Shown piece by piece: positions 1-4,839 of a stretch of 7,547 bases of DNA; positions within the stretch are counted from its first letter, which is position 1, and each line of letters begins with the position of its first letter. The DNA comes from Bacteroidota bacterium. GTDB lineage: Bacteria; Bacteroidota; Bacteroidia; Cytophagales; Cyclobacteriaceae. The stretch spans positions 1 to 7,547 of the forward strand of contig QGUY01000197.1 in the NCBI GenBank assembly GCA_003242315.1, in the 5' to 3' direction. A program made the position numbers and the translations under genes. A model generated the notes under the pieces. It ran no database searches. It worked only from the letters and a program-made list of their open reading frames with translations, and was not told the origin of the DNA.

Positions 1-107
1 TAAAACTAAATTTACCCCAAATTAAGGGGATAAATCGGAATAAAAAATACCGAACTTAGATATTTGATGAGTGGACCAATTCGACTGACAGTGAGTTCGT
101 TATGACC
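1..107. other. non-coding flank, nothing recognised
   Basis: This A+T-rich stretch lies downstream of the rpmA terminator and contains no convincing reading frame. A weak hairpin can be drawn around 12-34 (CCCC at 15-18 pairing with GGGG at 26-29 plus A/T flanks with a bulge), but it has no clean T-run on either side. I see no tRNA, repeat or strong promoter here. Confidence 0.5.
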
Positions 108-149
108 AAAAAAAACGAAAGCCATACCCCACTTTGGGGTATGGCTTTC
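108..149 (-). terminator. intrinsic terminator of the rplU-rpmA operon
   Basis: A perfect 14-bp inverted repeat (117-130 pairing with 136-149) encloses a 5-nt loop (131-135). Read on the minus strand, the stem is followed one base later by a run of eight T residues (complement of A at 108-115). The hairpin lies 26 bp beyond the rpmA stop codon. This is a textbook Rho-independent terminator for the leftward ribosomal-protein operon. The plus strand lacks a T-run after the stem, so it appears to work in one direction only. Confidence 0.93.
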
Positions 150-175
150 AGCCTGAAATCGTTTGAACAGATTGC

Positions 176-436
176 CTATTCAGTCACGGGTGCGACCGAC
201 ACGTACGAACGGTTTTGACGACCTCTTTTGAAGACAACTATGCCATCGGTAAGTGCAAAAAGAGTGTGGTCCTTGCCCATGCCGACGTTAGTGCCAGGGT
301 GATGCTTCGTTCCGCGCTGGCGAACAATGATATTGCCTGCGACGACACGCTGACCACCAAAGACCTTCACGCCAAGTCGTTTGCTTTCTGACTCGCGTCC
401 GTTCTTTACTTTACCTTCACCTTTTTTATGTGCCAT
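176..436 (-). CDS. rpmA: 50S ribosomal protein L27
   Basis: This encodes bacterial ribosomal protein bL27, a large-subunit protein whose flexible N-terminus reaches the peptidyl-transferase centre and helps position tRNA. The 86-residue product has the family signature: it begins MAHKKGEGKVKNGRESESKR, followed by LGVKVFGGQ and RQRGTKHHPGTNVGMGKDHTLFAL. The length is normal. The ATG start (434-436) gives the canonical MAHKKG N-terminus, with no cleavable leader of the type found in Firmicutes L27. It is the second gene of the rplU-rpmA pair, 45 bp after the rplU stop and presumably co-transcribed, and it ends just before a strong terminator. No Shine-Dalgarno sequence precedes it, as is usual in Bacteroidota. 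Identification is secure. Confidence 0.98.
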   Translation of the reverse strand: MAHKKGEGKVKNGRESESKRLGVKVFGGQRVVAGNIIVRQRGTKHHPGTNVGMGKDHTLFALTDGIVVFKRGRQNRSYVSVAPVTE

Positions 437-481
437 GACCGGTTCTGTCTATAATAATCTGTGAATATGCTTCAGTAGATA

Positions 482-790
482 TCAACCGATTCCTTCAATC
501 AGGACCTTGGTATACTGCTGGCGGTGGCCGTTCTTCACGGCATAACCTTTACGGCGCTTCTTTTTGAAGACCGTCACCTTATCACCCTTTACATGTTCCA
601 GGATTTTGGCCGAAACCGTCACCCCTTGAACAGTAGGTGTGCCAATGCGGGTACCGGCGTCGTCGCTGACCAGCAACACACGGTCGAAGTTCACAGCCTC
701 GCCGGCGTTTCCTTCCAGCCTCGGCGCATATATATATTGGTCTTTGGCCACCTTAAATTGCTTTCCGGCAATATCTACGATCGCGTACAT
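482..790 (-). CDS. rplU: 50S ribosomal protein L21
   Basis: This encodes bL21, a 23S rRNA-binding protein of the large subunit. The product is 102 residues, the usual family length. It starts MYAIVDIAGKQFKVAKDQYI and carries the conserved basic segment FKKKRRKGYAVKNGHRQQYT near the C-terminus, which contacts rRNA. An in-frame ATG at 830-832 would add 14 residues (MNSFSNFAVHFQKA). I reject it because L21 proteins begin at MYAIV and because a perfect -7 promoter element (811-818) lies inside that extension. rplU leads the leftward rplU-rpmA operon, the common bacterial order. The leader is A-rich with no Shine-Dalgarno sequence. Upstream lies the interval carrying the DnaA-box cluster. Confidence 0.97.
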   Translation of the reverse strand: MYAIVDIAGKQFKVAKDQYIYAPRLEGNAGEAVNFDRVLLVSDDAGTRIGTPTVQGVTVSAKILEHVKGDKVTVFKKKRRKGYAVKNGHRQQYTKVLIEGIG

Positions 791-810
791 AGCTTTTTGA
801 AAATGGACTG

Positions 811-818
811 CAAAGTTA
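811..818 (-). promoter_or_regulatory. Bacteroidota-type -7 promoter element of rplU
   Basis: On the minus strand the sequence reads TAACTTTG, a perfect match to the Bacteroidota sigma-ABfr -7 consensus TAnnTTTG. Transcription would start near 805, giving a leader of about 15 nt before the rplU ATG at 790. I do not see a clear TTTG -33 element at the expected spacing upstream, so this rests on one box and its position. Confidence 0.6.
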
Positions 819-895
819 GAAAAAGAATTCATAATGGAAGTACACGCCCGATCCTTTTTGATTCTGACCGCCCGGAAAAGAATTTCAAAAATTAT

Positions 896-1006
896 TTGTC
901 CACATCAGGCCTTCCACAAACCGGAAGAAAGGCCTAAAAGAGGCCCTTTTAAACCCCTATCGGACAACGACTTATCTGTCCACAAATTATCCACATTTTT
1001 TCCACA
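896..1006 (+). promoter_or_regulatory. cluster of DnaA-box-like 9-mers
   Basis: Five TCCACA cores occur on the plus strand at 899, 913, 979, 990 and 1001. As 9-mers they read TTGTCCACA (896-904, one mismatch to TTATCCACA), CCTTCCACA (910-918, weak), CTGTCCACA (976-984, two mismatches), TTATCCACA (987-995, perfect) and TTTTCCACA (998-1006, one mismatch). The last three start exactly 11 bp apart, so they share one face of the helix. By eye I found only three other plus-strand TCCACA words in the window, all inside acs. DnaA is known to bind TTATCCACA-type boxes in origins and in some promoters, including E. coli nrdAB. Which role applies here is not shown by the sequence. Confidence 0.7.
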
Positions 1007-1030
1007 ATGGCCCAAAACAGGCCAAAAACG
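976..1030 (+). repeat. 11-bp-phased array: three DnaA boxes plus two tandem 11-mers
   Basis: Five consecutive 11-bp units start at 976, 987, 998, 1009 and 1020. The first three carry DnaA-box-like sequences. The last two are near-identical tandem 11-mers, GGCCCAAAACA and GGCCAAAAACG (9 of 11 positions equal). The array ends one base before the A+T-rich stretch at 1032. The phasing is directly visible; its function is inferred. Confidence 0.6.
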
Positions 1031-1031
1031 G

Positions 1032-1067
1032 CATTTTTGATTATTAGGAATCTTTATTTCATTTGTA
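1032..1067. other. A+T-rich segment, candidate DNA unwinding element
   Basis: Only 7 of 36 bases are G or C (about 81% A+T). The segment directly follows the phased array, the position expected for a duplex-unwinding element in a bacterial origin. It could equally be ordinary promoter DNA upstream of nrdB. A convincing run of DnaA-trio motifs is not visible; only a TTATTAG stretch near 1041-1047 is faintly reminiscent. Confidence 0.35.
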
Positions 1068-1131
1068 CACTGACGGCGGAGACACCAGCTCCGTAGCAGC
1101 TAAGCATACGATTTACAGGTAATGTCCTCTA

Positions 1132-1150
1132 CCCGGGGTTTGGCCCTGGG
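1132..1150 (+). other. G+C-rich hairpin in the nrdB leader
   Basis: CCCGGGG (1132-1138) pairs with CCCTGGG (1144-1150) around a 5-nt loop; all seven positions pair, one as a G-U wobble in RNA. It lies 50 bp before the nrdB start. The nearest T-run (1159-1163) is too far away for a standard intrinsic terminator, so a structured 5' leader is the more likely reading if transcription starts upstream. Confidence 0.35.
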
Positions 1151-1200
1151 CAGATATCTTTTTCGATTTTGGTTGAACCTATATAAAAGTACGTGTTACC

Positions 1201-2190
1201 ATGAGCCACAATCAAGCCGAAGAACCCATCCTCAGGGAAAACAAGGACCGGTTTGTCCTGTTCCCGATCCAGCATCACGACATTTGGAAATTCTACAAAC
1301 AGGCCGAGGCCAGCTTCTGGACGGCAGAAGAGATTGACCTCAGCCACGACCTGAAGGACTGGGAGGGCCTGAATGATGGCGAACGGCACTTCATCACCCA
1401 CGTGCTGGCCTTCTTTGCCGCCAGCGATGGTATCGTGAACGAAAACCTGGCCGAACACTTCGTGGCTGAAGTGCAGTATACCGAAGCCAAATTCTTCTAC
1501 GGCTTCCAGATCGCCATTGAAAACATACACTCGGAAACCTATTCCCTGCTCATCGACACCTATGTCAAGGATCCGCGTGAAAAGGACCGCCTCTTCCACG
1601 CCATCGAAACTATGGACTGCGTGAAGAAGAAGGCCGACTGGGCGCTGCGGTGGATCGAGCAGGGAACCTTCCAGGAAAGACTTATCGCCTTCGCCGCGGT
1701 GGAAGGTATCTTCTTCTCCGGCTCCTTCTGCTCCATCTTCTGGCTGAAGAAGCGCGGCCTCATGCCCGGCCTCTCCTTCTCCAACGAGCTGATCTCGCGT
1801 GACGAAGGACTGCACTGCGACTTCGCATGCCACATCTACAACCATCACGTGGTAAACAAGCTGCCGGAACAAACCGTCATCGACATCATCCGCGACGCCG
1901 TGGAGATCGAGAAAGAATTTGTCACTGACGCCCTACCGGTCAAACTGATCGGCATGAACGCAGAATCCATGCGCCAGTACATCGAGTTCGTGGCTGATCG
2001 CCTCCTCAACGAACTCATCGGAAGAAAAATCTTCAACGCCACCAATCCATTCGACTTTATGGATATGATTTCGCTGCGCGGCAAAACCAATTTCTTTGAA
2101 AAACGTGTAGCTGAATACCAAAAGGCCGGCGTCATGAAAAGCACGGAGAAAGAATCAGCTCCCAAGTTTTCCCTGAATGAAGATTTTTAA
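1201..2190 (+). CDS. nrdB: ribonucleoside-diphosphate reductase, class Ia small (beta/R2) subunit
   Basis: This 329-residue R2 subunit houses the diiron-tyrosyl radical cofactor that starts catalysis in the NrdA subunit, for reduction of ribonucleoside diphosphates to dNDPs in the cytoplasm. All expected residues are visible. Metal ligands are D76 (in AASDGIVNENL), E107 and H110 (in ENIHSETY), E168 (in AAVEGIFF), and E202 and H205 (in SRDEGLHCDF). The radical tyrosine is Y114, four residues after H110. The C-terminus FSLNEDF resembles the eukaryotic R2 tail (FTLDADF) that docks into R1. The sequence is strikingly like mammalian RRM2 in its core but lacks the long eukaryotic N-terminal extension. 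The ATG at 1201 has no Shine-Dalgarno sequence. nrdA follows after 128 bp on the same strand. The upstream interval carries DnaA boxes, a possible regulatory link. Confidence 0.97.
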   Translation: MSHNQAEEPILRENKDRFVLFPIQHHDIWKFYKQAEASFWTAEEIDLSHDLKDWEGLNDGERHFITHVLAFFAASDGIVNENLAEHFVAEVQYTEAKFFYGFQIAIENIHSETYSLLIDTYVKDPREKDRLFHAIETMDCVKKKADWALRWIEQGTFQERLIAFAAVEGIFFSGSFCSIFWLKKRGLMPGLSFSNELISRDEGLHCDFACHIYNHHVVNKLPEQTVIDIIRDAVEIEKEFVTDALPVKLIGMNAESMRQYIEFVADRLLNELIGRKIFNATNPFDFMDMISLRGKTNFFEKRVAEYQKAGVMKSTEKESAPKFSLNEDF

Positions 2191-2318
2191 GTAGATTGGA
2201 TTTCAGAGAACGCCGGGATTTTCGGCGTGCCGGGTGCAACATCCGGACGCATCAGAATCGAAACTAACCGAACTGATTTTTTGAGCTCTTTTTTCAACAA
2301 ACAACCCTTATCAAAGAT
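2191..2318 (+). promoter_or_regulatory. nrdB-nrdA intercistronic leader with alternative hairpins
   Basis: Two mutually exclusive stems can form. Stem 1 pairs ACGCCG (2210-2215) with CGGCGT (2223-2228). Stem 2 pairs 2225-2233 with 2243-2250 (GCGT/ACGC and CCGG/CCGG, with G2229 bulged), so both need 2225-2228. Downstream, ATCAG (2251-2255) can pair with CTGAT (2273-2277) plus a 3-bp inner helix, directly followed by T at 2278-2282, a weak terminator-like element. No clear Bacteroidota promoter or Shine-Dalgarno sequence precedes nrdA. The structures are predicted by eye only. Confidence 0.35.
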
Positions 2319-4778
2319 ATGCTCGTAATTAAGCGCGACGGACGCCGGGAATCCGTGAAATTCGACAAGATCACAGCCCGGATAGAAAAACTCTGTTACG
2401 GCCTCGACATGCGGCACATCAGCCCCGTGGAAGTGGCCATGAAGGTCATTAACGGCCTCTACGACGGCGTCACTACCGTAGAACTTGATAACCTCGCGGC
2501 AGAAACCGCAGCGACGATGACCACGCGTCACCCCGACTACGCGAAACTTGCCGCACGGATCGCGATATCCAACCTGCACAAGGTTACCAGCAAGTCGTTT
2601 TCCAACACGATGAAACGACTCTACACCTACGTCGATCCGAAAACCGGACAAAACGCGCCGCTGATCTCAAAAGAAACCTGGAGAGTGATCAAGGAACACG
2701 CCGCAGAACTCGATGAGGCCATCATTCATGATCGCGACTTCAGCTATGATTACTTCGGGTTCAAGACGCTTGAGCGCTCTTACCTGATGAAGATCGACGG
2801 CAAAACCGTAGAACGACCGCAGCACATGCTGATGCGCGTTGCTGTCGGTATTCACGGCGACGACATCCCCGCAGCTATTGAAACGTACAACCTGCTGTCC
2901 GAAAAGTGGTTCACGCACGCAACGCCCACACTCTTCAACGCAGGGACACCGAAACCTCAGCTGTCGTCCTGCTTCCTTCTCACTATGAAGGAAGACAGCA
3001 TCGACGGCATCTATGATACGCTGAAACAATGCGCCAAGATTTCGCAATCGGCAGGTGGCATCGGGCTCAGCATCCATAACATACGGGCTAAGGGTTCTTA
3101 CATCAAGGGCACAGGCGGAACATCCAATGGCATCGTTCCGATGCTTCGCAACTTCGACATGACGGCCCGCTATGTTGATCAGGGAGGAGGAAAGCGCAAA
3201 GGAAGCTTCGCGATATACCTCGAACCCTGGCACGCCGACATCTTCGATTTCCTCAATCTCAAGAAGAACCACGGCAAGGAAGAACTTCGGGCGCGCGACC
3301 TGTTCTACGCGCTCTGGATTCCCGACCTGTTCATGAAACGGGTAGAGAATAACGAGATGTGGTCGCTCTTCTGCCCCAACGAAGCGCCTGGTCTGGCTGA
3401 TGTCTACGGGGAAGAGTTTGAACGCCTGTACGAAAAATATGAGCGCGAAGAAAAATATCGCCGTCAGGTAAAAGCTCAGGATCTTTGGTTCGAAATCCTG
3501 GAAGCCCAAATCGAAACCGGTACTCCGTACATGCTCTATAAGGATGCGGCGAACCGGAAATCCAACCAGAAGAACCTCGGCACGATCAAGTCGAGCAACC
3601 TCTGCACCGAAATCATGGAATACACTTCGCCCGACGAAGTGGCCGTGTGCAACCTGGCTTCCATTGCGCTTCCCAAGTTCGTGACTGACGAAGGCACCTT
3701 CGATCACCACAAGCTGTACGAAATCACCAAGGTAGTGACGCGTAACCTTAACAAGGTTATCGACATCAACTACTATCCTGTCGAAGAAGCCCGCAGGTCG
3801 AACCTGCGCCACCGTCCCATCGGTATTGGCGTCCAGGGTCTGGCGGACACGTTCATTCAGCTCCGCATGCCTTTCGACTCTCCGGAAGCACGACGCCTGA
3901 ACGAAGACATTTTCGAAACGATCTATTACGGCGCTATGGAGGCTTCCATGGAGCTGGCCAAAGTGCACGGCCCTTACGAGACCTTCAAGGGATCGCCCGT
4001 ATCCAAAGGAATATTCCAGTTCGACATGTGGGGCGTAACGCCGAAGAGCGGGCGCTGGAACTGGGAGCAGCTCAAGCGCGATGTAAAACAATACGGCGTG
4101 CGCAACTCCCTGCTCGTGGCGCCGATGCCGACGGCTTCAACTTCGCAAATCCTCGGCAACAACGAATGCTTCGAGCCTTACACGTCCAACATCTACACCC
4201 GCAGAACCCTGTCAGGTGAGTTCATTGTTGTGAACCGGCACCTGATGAAGGACCTGATGGAGCTTGGACTCTGGAACGAGACCATGCGGCAAAAACTGAT
4301 CGCTGCAAATGGCTCTGTGCAGAATATTCCTGAAATCCCGCAGCACATCAAGGACATCTACAAGACGGTGTGGGAAATCTCTCAAAAAGTCATCATCGAC
4401 ATGTCGGCCGACCGCGGCGCATACATTTGCCAGTCGCAAAGCCTCAACATACACATCACAAACCCGAACTTCGGCAAGCTAACGTCCATGCACTTCTATG
4501 CGTGGAAGAAGGGGCTCAAGACCGGCATGTACTATCTGCGCTCCACGGCTGCAGCCGACGCCATCAAGTTTACGGTGGACAAGGCCGCGCTGCGCGAGAC
4601 TACTCCGGCGCCTCTCCGCGCTCCGGAACCAAAGGTCGCAACGGCAACCGCTACGGTGGAGCAATCCAAGTATCAACAGGAACTCACCTATGAGCCTGTT
4701 GCCGACTACGAACAGAAACGCGCTGACATGGCCTGCTCGCTCGATAATCCCGACGCGTGCGAGGCGTGCGGAAGCTAG
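2319..4778 (+). CDS. nrdA: ribonucleoside-diphosphate reductase, class Ia large (alpha/R1) subunit
   Basis: This 819-residue catalytic and allosteric subunit works with NrdB to reduce NDPs to dNDPs. Residues 1 to about 90 form an ATP-cone (VIKRDGRRESVKFDKI), so dATP/ATP control of overall activity is likely retained. The R1 barrel follows. Catalytic residues are C218 (PQLSSCFLL), N427, C429 and E431 (SSNLCTEIMEY), and C444 (AVCNLAS), with the same numbering as human RRM1. The radical-transfer tyrosine pair is Y738-Y739 (GMYYLR). An Ala/Pro-rich linker (about 755-800) leads to the C-terminal tail CEACGS, with the redox pair C814 and C817 that re-reduces the active site. It is slightly longer than the eukaryotic protein. 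The ATG at 2319 gives MLVIKRDGR, matching the family start. It follows nrdB and ends 11 bp before a terminator. Confidence 0.98.
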   Translation: MLVIKRDGRRESVKFDKITARIEKLCYGLDMRHISPVEVAMKVINGLYDGVTTVELDNLAAETAATMTTRHPDYAKLAARIAISNLHKVTSKSFSNTMKRLYTYVDPKTGQNAPLISKETWRVIKEHAAELDEAIIHDRDFSYDYFGFKTLERSYLMKIDGKTVERPQHMLMRVAVGIHGDDIPAAIETYNLLSEKWFTHATPTLFNAGTPKPQLSSCFLLTMKEDSIDGIYDTLKQCAKISQSAGGIGLSIHNIRAKGSYIKGTGGTSNGIVPMLRNFDMTARYVDQGGGKRKGSFAIYLEPWHADIFDFLNLKKNHGKEELRARDLFYALWIPDLFMKRVENNEMWSLFCPNEAPGLADVYGEEFERLYEKYEREEKYRRQVKAQDLWFEILEAQIETGTPYMLYKDAANRKSNQKNLGTIKSSNLCTEIMEYTSPDEVAVCNLASIALPKFVTDEGTFDHHKLYEITKVVTRNLNKVIDINYYPVEEARRSNLRHRPIGIGVQGLADTFIQLRMPFDSPEARRLNEDIFETIYYGAMEASMELAKVHGPYETFKGSPVSKGIFQFDMWGVTPKSGRWNWEQLKRDVKQYGVRNSLLVAPMPTASTSQILGNNECFEPYTSNIYTRRTLSGEFIVVNRHLMKDLMELGLWNETMRQKLIAANGSVQNIPEIPQHIKDIYKTVWEISQKVIIDMSADRGAYICQSQSLNIHITNPNFGKLTSMHFYAWKKGLKTGMYYLRSTAAADAIKFTVDKAALRETTPAPLRAPEPKVATATATVEQSKYQQELTYEPVADYEQKRADMACSLDNPDACEACGS

Positions 4779-4789
4779 CCATGAAGAAC

Positions 4790-4825
4790 AAAAAAAGGGA
4801 GACGATGTCTCCCTTTTTATTTTTT
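4790..4825. terminator. bidirectional terminator between nrdA and acs
   Basis: GGGAGAC (4797-4803) pairs with GTCTCCC (4807-4813) around a 3-nt loop, extended by five A/T pairs to a 12-bp stem. On the plus strand it is followed by TTTTT, A, then six T residues (4814-4825). On the minus strand it is followed by seven T residues (complement of 4790-4796). It lies between convergent genes and should end nrdA and acs transcripts alike. Confidence 0.92.
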
Positions 4826-4839
4826 GCCTCTATTCTCTC

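Larger units (their letters stand above)
791..1200. other. 410-bp divergent intergenic region, candidate replication origin
   Basis: The interval separates leftward rplU-rpmA from rightward nrdB-nrdA. No protein-coding frame in it is convincing. From left to right it contains the rplU promoter, a bulged AAAGGCC/GGCCCTTT hairpin (about 928-949), a five-member DnaA-box-like cluster (896-1006), two 11-bp tandem repeats (1009-1030), an A+T-rich segment (1032-1067), a small CGGAG/CTCCG hairpin (1077-1093) and a G+C-rich hairpin (1132-1150) in the nrdB leader. Divergent, highly expressed genes on both sides would be co-directional with forks leaving this site. My hand counts of G and C in parts of rpmA, nrdB and nrdA showed no clear skew switch, so the origin assignment stays inferential. 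Confidence 0.45.

Noticed and set aside
12..34. Hairpin CCCC/GGGG near the left edge as a terminator
   Set aside because: The stem is short and bulged with no proper T-run on either strand, and no gene it would serve is visible in the window.
834..1040. Small plus-strand reading frame of 68 codons, and an overlapping 137-codon frame from 524, in the rplU / DnaA-box region
   Set aside because: The products resemble no family I recognise, overlap rplU antisense or the box cluster, and have no promoter or start-site support.
1176..1190. CTATATAA-containing stretch resembling half of an NrdR box
   Set aside because: NrdR sites come as a pair with fixed spacing; I found no second box at the required distance.
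1075..1200. Cobalamin riboswitch in the nrdB leader
   Set aside because: No B12-box-like conserved core, and the enzyme is diiron class Ia rather than B12-dependent.
1129..1872. Antisense 247-codon frame opposite nrdB
   Set aside because: Shadow of the clearly real nrdB; no recognisable domain.
2667..4091. Long antisense frame (474 codons) within nrdA
   Set aside because: It is a shadow of nrdA: the forward strand encodes a complete, residue-perfect R1 subunit, and high-GC third positions keep the opposite frame open. The product shows no family features.
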